Shown here piece after piece: positions 46,717 to 55,311 of a stretch of 64,000 nt of DNA. Positions within the stretch are counted from its first letter, which is position 1, and every line of letters begins with the position of its first letter. The notes beneath the pieces are model-generated. The model had not been told where the DNA came from. It was given only the letters and a program-made list of their open reading frames with translations, and made no database searches. Both the position numbers and the translations under genes were made by a program. The stretch spans positions 290,106 through 354,105 of the forward strand of contig NZ_QWEI01000001.1 in assembly GCF_003515775.1 (NCBI RefSeq), read 5' to 3'. Source of the DNA: Ureibacillus yapensis (GTDB lineage: Bacteria; Bacillota; Bacilli; Bacillales_A; Planococcaceae).

Positions 46717-47481
46717 TTAAGATATAGACCACCATCTTTTCGGTTTCACTTTTTCTGGTTCAAACAGAATAAAAGATCGGTTTTCGAGAATTTTTTTGTT
46801 ATTGTGCAGTAGCATTTCAACCGCTTCAAATTCCTTCTTTTTTTTCAAAAATTGAAGGCCTTTTTCAAAAAGAAATGGTCTAGTCGATAAATTATGTACA
46901 TCTGAACCATATGTATGAACTAAATTTGCCCGGACTAAATTTAGTGATAATTTTTGTACGGATCTTCCAAAATGCCCCGCCAGACTGCCCGCCGTAATTT
47001 GCGCAAGTGCACCTTCCCGTATCAAGCGCTCCAAGCGTTCCGGTTTCTCCGCGATTCCTTTGTTTCGTTCCGGGTGCGCAATAATGGGTGTAATGCCCTC
47101 GACTAACAAGGCATGAATGATATTCTTTGTATAATGTGGAATGTGGCTGGAAGGCAGCTCCAGTAATAGATACTTTGAATTAGCCAGCACATGAATGCTG
47201 CCTTCTTTAATGGATGGAATTAGTTTTTCCGTTAACCGTACTTCATGTCCGGTATGCAACGTAAGAGGAATTTGACGGTTCTTTAATTCTTGCTGCAACT
47301 GCTGAACTTGTTCAAGGACAACGTTGTATTTCGCATCGTATTGAGGGTGCTGGCAATGGGAAGTTGAAATAATATCGGTAATCCCTTCTTTTGCTGCTTG
47401 CTCTAGTAATGTCAAGGATTGCTCGATTGTCTCGGGTCCGTCATCCACATTCCATAATATGTGGCTATGCATATCGATCAT
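46717..47481 (-). CDS. CpsB/YwqE-type manganese-dependent tyrosine phosphatase
   Basis: A 254-residue PHP-fold phosphatase. MIDMHSHILWNVDDGPE holds the metal ligands, with TSHCQHPQY, HTGHEVRL, IAHPERNKG and YGSDVHNLSTR as later ligands. It dephosphorylates the CpsD-type kinase and so tunes chain length or export. It follows the kinase gene by 55 bp. Start ATG behind GGAGGGAGG. Confidence 0.94.
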   Translation of the reverse strand: MIDMHSHILWNVDDGPETIEQSLTLLEQAAKEGITDIISTSHCQHPQYDAKYNVVLEQVQQLQQELKNRQIPLTLHTGHEVRLTEKLIPSIKEGSIHVLANSKYLLLELPSSHIPHYTKNIIHALLVEGITPIIAHPERNKGIAEKPERLERLIREGALAQITAGSLAGHFGRSVQKLSLNLVRANLVHTYGSDVHNLSTRPFLFEKGLQFLKKKKEFEAVEMLLHNNKKILENRSFILFEPEKVKPKRWWSIS

Positions 47482-47536
47482 AGTATCAACCTCCCTCCTA
47501 TATTTTGAGAAGAAAGAGTAAAGGATGGCTTGCTCT

Positions 47537-48238
47537 TTACTCTGTTCCGTAATAATGATAATAATAGTGGTTTTTTTCGATGTTAAAGTTATTTAAAATC
47601 ACGCCAAGGATATTCGCTTTTGCTGCCAGGAGCAGTTCTTTTGCTTTCGTGGCGCTTTCTTTTTCTGATTTGCCTGTGTTAATGACCAAGACAGTGCCAT
47701 CCACTTTGTTTGACACGATTTGCGCATCCGCAACCGAAAGAATTGGCGGTGAATCAAATACTAGTAAATCATATTCCTCCAACAATTTAGAGGTTACTAA
47801 TTCCATATTTTTGGATCCTAATAACTCGGCAGGGTTTGGTGGAATCGGTCCACTTGGCAACACCCATAAATTTTCAATTTCTGTACGCTGAATCGTCTCC
47901 TTGACATCCAGTTGTCTTGTCAATACATTCGATAAGCCGAACGTGTTAAGCAAATTGAATGTATGGTGTGCAGTAGGTTTTCGCATATCTGCATCTATCA
48001 GAAGTACTTTTTTCCCTTCTTGCGCAAAAACAATCGCGATATTGGATGCTGATGTTGATTTCCCCTCTGACGGGGAAGCGGATGTGACCATAAGTGTCCG
48101 CAATTCTTGATCTGGCATTGAAAAATTGATGTTCGTCCGTATTGTTCGGTACTGTTCGGCGTTGATAGATTTGGGATTGGTCGCTGCTACAATTTTTCGC
48201 GACATGGAGTTTGATTTTTTCTTTTTTCGCTTAAACAC
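47537..48238 (-). CDS. CpsD/YwqD-type bacterial tyrosine kinase
   Basis: A 233-residue BY-kinase. Walker A is SASPSEGKSTSASN, Walker A' LLIDADMRKPT, Walker B LLVFDSPP. The C-terminal Tyr cluster is HYYYHYYGTE, the autophosphorylation tail. It needs the membrane activator YveK, whose gene ends 2 bp before its GTG start. Acts in the cytoplasm at the membrane. Confidence 0.95.
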   Translation of the reverse strand: MFKRKKKKSNSMSRKIVAATNPKSINAEQYRTIRTNINFSMPDQELRTLMVTSASPSEGKSTSASNIAIVFAQEGKKVLLIDADMRKPTAHHTFNLLNTFGLSNVLTRQLDVKETIQRTEIENLWVLPSGPIPPNPAELLGSKNMELVTSKLLEEYDLLVFDSPPILSVADAQIVSNKVDGTVLVINTGKSEKESATKAKELLLAAKANILGVILNNFNIEKNHYYYHYYGTE

Positions 48239-48240
48239 GG

Positions 48241-48963
48241 TTACTTCCCCCTACCTCTACGTGATGGATTCGAAATTGGCTGTTCGTCCGGTATTGGGCT
48301 GACAAGACCGATAATCGGCAAATCCAGTATCTCTTCCACGTCTTCTTCTGTTTTGATTGTAGTATCTAAATACTCCAATAGAAATGCCAATCCTAATCCA
48401 ATCATTAAGCCAAGCACTGCTCCGATGGCAATGTTCAGCATTTTGTTTGGTTTTACAGGCGATGGATTTTCGCTTAAGATTGCCGGAGAAAGAATATGCA
48501 CACCGTTTTTAATACTCATCAGGTCAGGAATCTCGTTTTTGAACACTTCAGCCGTTGTATTGGCAATTTCCACTGCAATTGCGGGATTTTCATCTTGTAC
48601 TGTCACATTGACCACCTGAGAGTCATTTTGACTTGCTACTGAAATTTTTTCGGATAATTGTGCAGGTGTTAAATTTAAATCTAAATGCTCAATAACCAAT
48701 GATAAAATCGCTGGACTTTTAATAATCACATTATATGTATTGATTAATTGCAAGTTCGTCTGAATGTCTTGTGATTGAATGGTTTGCTGTTCCTGCGCTT
48801 GTTTATTTACCAGGATTTGTGTGGATGCTTGGTACATCGGCGTGATTAAAAAGAAACTAATGACCCCTGCAATCAAGGCACCGATGATTGTAAGACTTAT
48901 AATATGAACCAGCCTTTTTCGTATAATCTTAAATAAATCTTGTAAGCTAATCGTTTCTTCCAC
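48241..48963 (-). CDS. YveK/Wzz-type chain-length regulator and kinase activator
   Basis: A 240-residue protein with two membrane segments (about residues 22-44 and 178-198) enclosing an extracytoplasmic Wzz domain. The C-terminal tail (after LLEYLDTTIKTEEDVEE) should activate the CpsD-type kinase. I prefer the GTG at 48963 because GGAG lies 8 bp upstream; the in-frame TTG at 48984 would put that site within the gene. Confidence 0.93.
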   Translation of the reverse strand: MEETISLQDLFKIIRKRLVHIISLTIIGALIAGVISFFLITPMYQASTQILVNKQAQEQQTIQSQDIQTNLQLINTYNVIIKSPAILSLVIEHLDLNLTPAQLSEKISVASQNDSQVVNVTVQDENPAIAVEIANTTAEVFKNEIPDLMSIKNGVHILSPAILSENPSPVKPNKMLNIAIGAVLGLMIGLGLAFLLEYLDTTIKTEEDVEEILDLPIIGLVSPIPDEQPISNPSRRGRGK

Positions 48964-49171
48964 AGGTTCCTCTCCTCTAGACAATTAAAAAATGATATTC
49001 TATTAAATTATATACTATACAAGTATAGAAAAGGCTGTTATTTATTCCTTATTTTTCTTTAGCGTTTTAAGGATTTCGAAGGGTTTTTTCTTTTCAGAAA
49101 ATAGCAAATTACAAGACTAAGGATAATAATCTATGCTCTTAGTCCTGCATAAATCTGCAAGACTCTTATCA

Positions 49172-50005
49172 TTAAAATGCGCCTTTTACTTGGGATAAGA
49201 GGTTGCTGCGAAGCGCTTCTTTGGACGCTGCATATTCGTCACGGAAACTTTGGGCATGGGATTTATCATAACCATTTTGCGCCAAGTCGTTTTCAACGAT
49301 ACTGATTAGGCTATTGAAAGCCGCATCCGTACTTGCTTCCAGGCTATCCGCTGCCCCCATGTATTTGCTATAAAAGTAGCCAACGCTAATATCCTCGCCG
49401 CTTGCTTTCTTTTGCACATATTCTGATTTGGCATTGCCGATCAAGCCGTTTATCCGAGAAGATGCTTGTCCCTGCAATGCTTCCAATGAAGGTCGGTATT
49501 GATCTTTGATCGATTTTACAGTTGGTTTTTGGGTTTCTGGTTTGTCAGCACTTGTGCCACTGCTTGTTTGGCTTACTTTGGCTGAACCAGTTGTTTCAGT
49601 TTGAGTTGAACTACTTCCTGTTTGTGATGAAGTACTCCCTGGCTGTGTTGAAGATGGATTGCCAGCTCCAGCGGTATTTTCTCCGTTATTGTTGGAAGGT
49701 TCGTTTAGTTCACCTGTCGCAGAATCAGTAGCAGTTGCGTTCCCTTCACTGTTTAGTGCTAATTCGCCGGAAGCTTCTTCTACGATATTCCCTTCAGGAT
49801 CAAGCGTAATTTCCGTACCATCCGGAAGCTCGATGACATAATTATCTTCCACAATTCCATCAACTTTTTCATCAGCCACATCATAGGTTTTAAACTTCAA
49901 TTCATAAAGAAGATACCCGCCGCCAATAGCAACAAGAAGCAACACGACACCTAAAATTGAAAGTAGCCATTTCTTCATCGGCTTTTTTCTACGCTTCTTT
50001 TCCAT
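49172..50005 (-). CDS. Membrane-anchored protein with Ser/Thr-rich linker, function unknown
   Basis: A 277-residue protein not assigned to a family. A basic N terminus and one membrane segment (about residues 11-32), then a short region (KVDGIVEDNYVIELPDGTE) and a long Ser/Thr/Gly/Gln linker (about 80-165), ending in an alpha-helical C-terminal domain (about 165-277). It lies between the SLH gene and the Wzz gene. It is probably exported, with the helical domain outside. A scaffold or regulator of polymer export is conceivable but unproven. Confidence 0.8.
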   Translation of the reverse strand: MEKKRRKKPMKKWLLSILGVVLLLVAIGGGYLLYELKFKTYDVADEKVDGIVEDNYVIELPDGTEITLDPEGNIVEEASGELALNSEGNATATDSATGELNEPSNNNGENTAGAGNPSSTQPGSTSSQTGSSSTQTETTGSAKVSQTSSGTSADKPETQKPTVKSIKDQYRPSLEALQGQASSRINGLIGNAKSEYVQKKASGEDISVGYFYSKYMGAADSLEASTDAAFNSLISIVENDLAQNGYDKSHAQSFRDEYAASKEALRSNLLSQVKGAF

Positions 50006-50064
50006 ATAGTGCTTTTTCCCCTCTAATTTCTAATTGTTGGTAATCTTACTCCTTCATTGAAACT

Positions 50065-50088
50065 CCCCAGAACACCCGTGTTCTGGGG
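50065..50088 (-). promoter_or_regulatory. Strong intergenic hairpin after the SLH gene
   Basis: CCCCAGAACAC / GTGTTCTGGGG is a near-perfect palindrome with a tiny loop. It lies 27 bp past the SLH stop. On the minus strand it has no T-tract after it, so it may be an mRNA-processing or attenuation site rather than a full terminator. Confidence 0.65.
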
Positions 50089-50114
50089 AATAGATTTTTT
50101 GCTTGGTTATGCAT

Positions 50115-51338
50115 TTATTCTTTAAAATCTAAATTGTAAGCTAACGGTGTTGTTCCGCCATCTTTAACCCAAAGTTTTAGACCAATGTCTTTTCCAGCTA
50201 AGTCTCCTAATGTTGCAGCATCAAGTTTAAAAGGATCGATACCTGCAGCTTGTACTAATTGCCCTAGAAGTATTGCTTTATTCTCTTCTGTTACAGCAAC
50301 TGGTTGATTATTTCCAATCTGTACTTGTGTAACTAACCCTACATTATTCGTAATGAATGGTAGAATTTCAGCCTTATTCTCTTGTACATCAGCCACTGTT
50401 GTTTCAGGTTTTTCGATTGTAAGATCTATATTATATACACCATTCTCTAAAACAGGCTTACTTGGAGTTACATATTTTACGCTAATTTCTTCACTTGCTT
50501 TTATAATCTCTTCTTCTACTTTACCAACAAATTCTGCTCTTACTTCTGCAGCAGTTTTTGCTGGCGGTGTAGTTATTGTACCTGAACCACCTGAATTACC
50601 TGGATTAGTTGGTGTTGGTTGTACAGGCGTTGTTGGCGTCGGTTCTTCTGGTTTTGTTGGTGTCGGCTCTATTGGTGTTGGTTCAACTGGTTTTGATGGT
50701 GTTGGTTGTGCCGCTTTAATTTTTTCAGCTCTTAATAAGAATGATGCGAATTCGCCGCGCGTAACATTTGCTTTAGGACTGAATGTTGTCGCAGAAGTCC
50801 CTGATGTTACGTTATTGGCATATAAAATTTCAATCGCTGATTTGTAAGGACTATTTGCCACATCTTTAAATGGAGTCTTCTTACCTCCTCCAAGGTCAAA
50901 TGCTCTCACAATAATTGCAGCCATTTCACCACGTGTTAAGTGTTTTTTGATACCGAATGTACCATCTTTATAACCGCTGAAAATCCCTTCATTCTCTAAA
51001 GCTGCAATCGCTTTATAATATGGATAGTTTTGCGGTACGTCTTTGAAACGAGGATTTGTCAAATTCACCAAATCCAAATTTAAAACATTGGCAAGAATGG
51101 ATGCTGCATGATTACGTTGTACGGGTGCTTTTGGCTTGAATGAACCATCCGGATAACCATTAATAATTCCGCGAGCAGATAGTTCTGCAATTGAAGTGTA
51201 ATGCGTGTTGTTTACATTTACGTCCGTGAAGATTTGCGCTGCTTCTGAAGATGTTGGCGCAACTGCAACAACTGCTCCTGTTGCCATTGCTGAAGTGATT
51301 GCGATGTTGAATAGTTTTTTAGTAGTATTTTTTTTCAT
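50115..51338 (-). CDS. S-layer homology (SLH) domain surface protein
   Basis: A 407-residue exported protein. A signal peptide (MKKNTTKKLFNIAITSAM, cleaved about residue 33) is followed by three SLH domains (about 35-80, 95-140, 155-200), each with the pattern seen in GYPDGSFKP and GYKDGTFGI. A Pro/Thr repeat linker (PTPTKPEEPTPT) spans about 212-255. The C-terminal ~150 residues are not recognised. SLH domains bind pyruvylated secondary wall polymer. Start ATG behind GGGAGG. It heads the polysaccharide locus. Confidence 0.93.
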   Translation of the reverse strand: MKKNTTKKLFNIAITSAMATGAVVAVAPTSSEAAQIFTDVNVNNTHYTSIAELSARGIINGYPDGSFKPKAPVQRNHAASILANVLNLDLVNLTNPRFKDVPQNYPYYKAIAALENEGIFSGYKDGTFGIKKHLTRGEMAAIIVRAFDLGGGKKTPFKDVANSPYKSAIEILYANNVTSGTSATTFSPKANVTRGEFASFLLRAEKIKAAQPTPSKPVEPTPIEPTPTKPEEPTPTTPVQPTPTNPGNSGGSGTITTPPAKTAAEVRAEFVGKVEEEIIKASEEISVKYVTPSKPVLENGVYNIDLTIEKPETTVADVQENKAEILPFITNNVGLVTQVQIGNNQPVAVTEENKAILLGQLVQAAGIDPFKLDAATLGDLAGKDIGLKLWVKDGGTTPLAYNLDFKE

Positions 51339-51740
51339 ATGATCCTCCCATTTTTAAAAACTTAAAAATATATTTAAATCATATCATATAAAAATATGAA
51401 AAAAATAATTATTTTTCATTAATTACCAATTTTTTACTAAGATTATTTTTGATGACACATTTTTGTAAAAAAATATCCTTTAAATTCCAAAGTTACGGTA
51501 AAAGAGTAGATATGTACTACGAATCACTATGTTCTTAGGAAATATAATCTATAATACCAATTTATTTATATTTTTCCAACCCTTTCTCTTGTTACCCAGT
51601 GAATTTAGTAAGCAAACTAGGTTTTTACTACCATATTTTGAAATAGTAGTTTTGTTGTAAGAAACAATATTTCAAGTTCTATAGATAACTTCAATTGGAT
51701 ACCACCAACATGCAAAACAAATATTTTTTGCACAAAAAAA
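51339..51740. other. Intergenic region between RNase Y and SLH genes
   Basis: About 400 bp, very AT-rich. It holds the promoter of the SLH gene; I cannot fix the -10/-35 with confidence. No gene is seen. Confidence 0.5.
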
Positions 51741-51779
51741 AGCTTGCAGACAAAGTCAAATTGACTTCGTTTGCAAGCT
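51741..51779 (-). terminator. Terminator of the rny gene
   Basis: AGCTTGCA / TGCAAGCT outer stem with an inner AAGTC / GACTT stem, followed on the minus strand by TTTTTTTGTG. Confidence 0.9.
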
Positions 51780-51790
51780 GTAATGTTTTT

Positions 51791-53347
51791 TTATTTAGCG
51801 TATTCAACAGCACGTGTTTCACGAATGACCGTTACTTTGATGTGACCCGGATAATCGAGTTCTTCTTCGATTTTCTTGCGAATGTCTCGCGCCAATCGAT
51901 GAGAAGCAAGATCATCAATTTTCTCCGGTTGTACAATAATACGGATTTCGCGACCTGCTTGAATCGCAAATGATTTTTCAACGCCATCGTAACTTTCCGA
52001 GATTTCTTCCAGTTTTTCCAGGCGGCGAATGTAGTTTTCAAGCGTTTCACTACGAGCACCAGGTCTCGCTGCTGATAATGCATCGGCAGCTGCCACGATA
52101 ACAGCGATGACGGAAGTTGGTTCCGTGTCTCCATGGTGGGAGGCGATACTGTTGATGACAACAGGATGCTCTTTATATTTCGTAGCTAATTCTACACCAA
52201 TTTCAACGTGGCTTCCTTCGACTTCATGGTCGATTGCTTTACCGATGTCATGAAGCAAGCCGGCACGTTTCGCCAACGTAACGTCTTCTCCAAGCTCTGC
52301 AGCAAGCAAGCCGGATAGATGCGCCACTTCGATTGAATGTTTTAATACGTTTTGGCCATAACTTGTACGATACTTCATGCGGCCCAATATTTTCATTAAG
52401 TCTGGATGCAGGTTGTGAATACCCACTTCGAAGATTGTTTGTTCTCCGGTTTCACGGATTTGCTCGTCCATTTCACGGCGGGATTTTTCAACCATCTCTT
52501 CGATGCGAGCGGGGTGAATTCTTCCATCTTGTACAAGTTTTTCAAGTGCAAGACGAGCGATTTCACGACGAATTGGATCAAATCCAGATAAAATAACTGC
52601 TTCTGGCGTATCATCGATGATTAAATCGATTCCTGTCAGAGTTTCCAGTGTTCGAATGTTACGACCTTCACGACCGATGATGCGGCCTTTCATTTCGTCA
52701 TTCGGCAAGTTTACAACCGATACCGTTGTTTCAGCAACGTGATCTGCTGCAAAACGTTGTAGTGCAAGTGACAATATTTCACGAGCTTTCTTGTCAGATT
52801 CTTCTTTTGCACGTGTTTCGGCTTCTTTTGTCATATGCGCAATATCCGTGGAAAGTTCATTTTCTACTTCTTTCAAGATAATGCCTTTTGCTTCTTCACG
52901 TGTAAGGGCTGCAATGCGTTCCAGTTCTGACGTTTGTTCGCGTACTAGCTCTTCCACTTTACTTTCCATCTGTTCAATATGCTGTTGTCTCTCAGTTAGA
53001 GCCTCTTCTTTTCGCTCTAAGCTTGATTCTCTCTTGTTCAGAGTATCATCCTTGCGATCAAGATTTTCTTCTCTTTGCAATAACCGGTTTTCTTGTTTCT
53101 GAAGCTCTGCCCGGCGTTCGCGGATGTCTTGTTCTGCTTCAGTTCGAATTTTGTGAGTTTCATCTTTTGCTTCAAGTAGTGCTTCCTTCTTAAGCGCTTC
53201 CGCTTCTCGCTTAGCTTCATCTATGATAAGCATGCTTGAGTGTTTCGCACCATTTACTTTTGATTCATTCACCTTTTTCATATAGAAATAGATAACAGCG
53301 CCACCGACGATGAGTCCAAGCAAAGCGGAGATAATGTATTCCATCAT
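51791..53347 (-). CDS. rny: Ribonuclease Y
   Basis: A 518-residue endoribonuclease that starts mRNA decay at the membrane. One N-terminal membrane segment (residues 3-23), a long coiled coil (about 30-200, Glu/Arg/Lys rich), a KH domain (around [17 protein letters not shown]) and an HD domain ([15 protein letters not shown]). The ATG at 53347, behind GAGGAGG, gives the usual family length; a longer frame to 53443 adds a non-family extension. Confidence 0.97.
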   Translation of the reverse strand: MMEYIISALLGLIVGGAVIYFYMKKVNESKVNGAKHSSMLIIDEAKREAEALKKEALLEAKDETHKIRTEAEQDIRERRAELQKQENRLLQREENLDRKDDTLNKRESSLERKEEALTERQQHIEQMESKVEELVREQTSELERIAALTREEAKGIILKEVENELSTDIAHMTKEAETRAKEESDKKAREILSLALQRFAADHVAETTVSVVNLPNDEMKGRIIGREGRNIRTLETLTGIDLIIDDTPEAVILSGFDPIRREIARLALEKLVQDGRIHPARIEEMVEKSRREMDEQIRETGEQTIFEVGIHNLHPDLMKILGRMKYRTSYGQNVLKHSIEVAHLSGLLAAELGEDVTLAKRAGLLHDIGKAIDHEVEGSHVEIGVELATKYKEHPVVINSIASHHGDTEPTSVIAVIVAAADALSAARPGARSETLENYIRRLEKLEEISESYDGVEKSFAIQAGREIRIIVQPEKIDDLASHRLARDIRKKIEEELDYPGHIKVTVIRETRAVEYAK

Positions 53348-53796
53348 TCGAACACCTCCTCTTGCTATATTCGTTTCATTTTCAGTCGGCTCATACATTG
53401 ACTCAAGTTCCAATAGTCCAAATTCAACTTCTATTGATTTCAAACAAAACTTCTCAATATACTGCCTATTTCATTTCATAATTTAGAAATTTACAATCTT
53501 AATTGTATAGGTCTAATCTAGCAATGTCAAGGATTCCCACAAGACACGCTTCAATTTGAAGGCAATTTATTACTAGCATTATCTAGAACAATAATTCTTT
53601 AGAAAGAGGGTTCATTAATATGTGCGAGCCAATTGAACCACTTCATTATTCAAAATACTTAATAAATAAGATATTTCTCCTTATTCTTAGCAAAATTTTT
53701 TATTTTTATTCACTTTTTAGGGAATTTTAGGCGGAGTTGGGCATGCTATGAGATTGGTTTAGAATTGTGGAATGATTTTTGTGAATTTTTTGAGTT
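53348..53796. other. Intergenic region upstream of rny
   Basis: About 450 bp that contains the rny promoter. A 36-codon plus-strand frame at 53620-53730 (MCEPIEPLHYSK) with a possible AGAGGG site is too weak to call a gene. Confidence 0.45.
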
Positions 53797-53967
53797 ATCC
53801 GCCAGTTTGTTTGATTTATCCGCCACTTTTGCCGAGATATCCGCCAAACTTAGTTTTGAGCTTTGATTTTATAAAATCCGACAAACTGGGCAATTTTCCT
53901 GACAGTTTTGTTGAGATTCCCGACAGTTTTGCTAATAATCCTGAAACTTCTTCCATTAATCCCGACA
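53797..53967 (-). repeat. Array B of the 21-bp periodic element, reverse orientation
   Basis: The reverse-complement core (AATCCCG/ATCCGCC) recurs with its G at 53801, 53822, 53843, 53880, 53901, 53922, 53943 and 53964. Steps are 21 bp except one of 37. A plus-strand frame through it reads as a 7-residue pattern (YPP / PDSF), but it has no ribosome site and arrays A and C do not conserve it. It lies directly past the recA terminator. Confidence 0.85.
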
Positions 53968-53995
53968 TTTAAATTTCGTCAACTATTCATTCAAC

Positions 53996-54023
53996 AAGAA
54001 AACCCGCCCCAATTCAGGGCGGG
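53996..54023 (-). terminator. Terminator of recA
   Basis: CCCGCCC / GGGGCGGG with a 6-base loop and TTTTCTT following on the minus strand, 14 bp past the recA stop. Confidence 0.93.
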
Positions 54024-54036
54024 CGGAGATATAATC

Positions 54037-55107
54037 TTATTCTTCATCCAGCAATAATGCCAGCTCTGAATCCATTTCTTCTTCTGCCTCGTCATGGGAG
54101 CCAATTGTGTAGGAGTTGGCTGTCATGCCGTAGGATTCACGGATTTGGTTTGCTACAGTGTTGCGAATTTCCGGATTTGCTTTTAGGAAGGCTTTCGCAT
54201 TTTCACGGCCTTGGCCGATGCGTTCGCCATCATAAGAGTACCAGGAACCGCTTTTTTGGATGATGTCCAGTTCCGCTCCGATGTCGACGATTTCTCCTTC
54301 TTTAGAAATCCCTTCACCATACATAATATCAACTTCCGCTGTACGGAATGGTGGCGCTACTTTGTTTTTCACGACTTTAATTTTTGTTTTGTTCCCTATC
54401 ATTTCCGTACCTTGTTTAATCGCTTCGGCACGGCGGACTTCCAGACGGATGGATGCGTAGAATTTAAGCGCACGACCACCAGTCGTTGTTTCCGGGTTAC
54501 CGAACATAACACCGATTTTTTCACGAACTTGGTTGATGAAGATTGCCAATGTATTTGACTTGTTAATGATCCCTGAAAGCTTACGCAATGCTTGGGACAT
54601 TAAACGAGCTTGCAGACCCATGTGAGAGTCACCCATTTCGCCTTCGATTTCAGCTTTAGGAACCAATGCAGCTACAGAGTCAATTACGATAATATCGATT
54701 GCACCACTGCGTACCAATGCCTCGGCGATTTCCAATGCTTGCTCACCAGTGTCTGGTTGGGAAAGAAGCAATTCGTCAATGTTAACGCCAAGTTTTTGTG
54801 CGTAAACCGGGTCCAACGCGTGCTCTGCATCGATGAATGCTGCTTGTCCACCATTTGCCTGTATTTCAGCGATGGCATGAAGGGCAACAGTCGTTTTACC
54901 TGATGATTCCGGTCCATAGATTTCCACAATACGACCACGAGGGTAGCCGCCTACCCCTAATGCAGCATCCAGTGCCAATGAACCACTTGAAGATGTTTCC
55001 ATTTGGCGATCTGATTGTTCGCCAAGTTTCATGATTGAGCCTTTACCGAATTGTTTTTCGATTTGTTTTAACGCCATATCCAATGCAGCTTTACGATCGT
55101 TACTCAA
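54037..55107 (-). CDS. recA: Recombinase RecA
   Basis: A 356-residue DNA strand-exchange protein that also triggers LexA self-cleavage. Walker A is GPESSGKTT, Walker [12 protein letters not shown], and the loop-2 region [21 protein letters not shown] is intact. The start is TTG behind AAGGAGG. A promoter and LexA-type box are upstream (55180-55230) and a strong terminator follows, so it is its own transcription unit. Confidence 0.98.
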   Translation of the reverse strand: MSNDRKAALDMALKQIEKQFGKGSIMKLGEQSDRQMETSSSGSLALDAALGVGGYPRGRIVEIYGPESSGKTTVALHAIAEIQANGGQAAFIDAEHALDPVYAQKLGVNIDELLLSQPDTGEQALEIAEALVRSGAIDIIVIDSVAALVPKAEIEGEMGDSHMGLQARLMSQALRKLSGIINKSNTLAIFINQVREKIGVMFGNPETTTGGRALKFYASIRLEVRRAEAIKQGTEMIGNKTKIKVVKNKVAPPFRTAEVDIMYGEGISKEGEIVDIGAELDIIQKSGSWYSYDGERIGQGRENAKAFLKANPEIRNTVANQIRESYGMTANSYTIGSHDEAEEEMDSELALLLDEE

Positions 55108-55179
55108 ATGATTTCCTCCTTATATATAAACCATAGTTTTATGTAAACACAAGTTTTAATCTCTCGTTGTTATGTCTCT

Positions 55180-55208
55180 ACTATACTTGTTTTTGAGACA
55201 ATTTTCAA
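55180..55208 (-). promoter_or_regulatory. recA sigma-A promoter
   Basis: On the minus strand, TTGAAA (55203-55208), a 17-bp spacer, and TATAGT (55180-55185). It lies about 75 bp upstream of the recA start. Confidence 0.75.
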
Positions 55209-55216
55209 GAAAAAAG

Positions 55217-55230
55217 CGAACATATTTTCG
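55217..55230. promoter_or_regulatory. LexA/DinR (SOS) box upstream of recA
   Basis: CGAACATATTTTCG, one base from the Bacillus consensus CGAAC-N4-GTTCG, 8 bp upstream of the -35 element. Expected for SOS control of recA. Confidence 0.75.
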
Positions 55231-55247
55231 TTTTTTGGGCAAAATAA

Positions 55248-55277
55248 AAATTTGAGCCACTTTCACAGCTCAAATTT
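55248..55277 (-). terminator. Terminator of cinA
   Basis: AAATTTGAGC / GCTCAAATTT, a perfect 10-bp stem with a 10-base loop, then TTTATTTTG on the minus strand. Confidence 0.85.
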
Positions 55278-55311
55278 TAAATTCAAATAGTCACAAAACT
55301 ACTATCCTATT

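Noticed and set aside
51695-51973. 92-codon plus-strand frame over the end of rny
   Set aside because: It is antisense to the RNase Y gene and to its terminator; the minus-strand gene is certain.
53772-53972. 66-codon frame with 7-residue periodicity in array B
   Set aside because: No ribosome site, and the period follows from the 21-bp DNA repeat. Array A has stops in the matching frame, so translation is not the common purpose.
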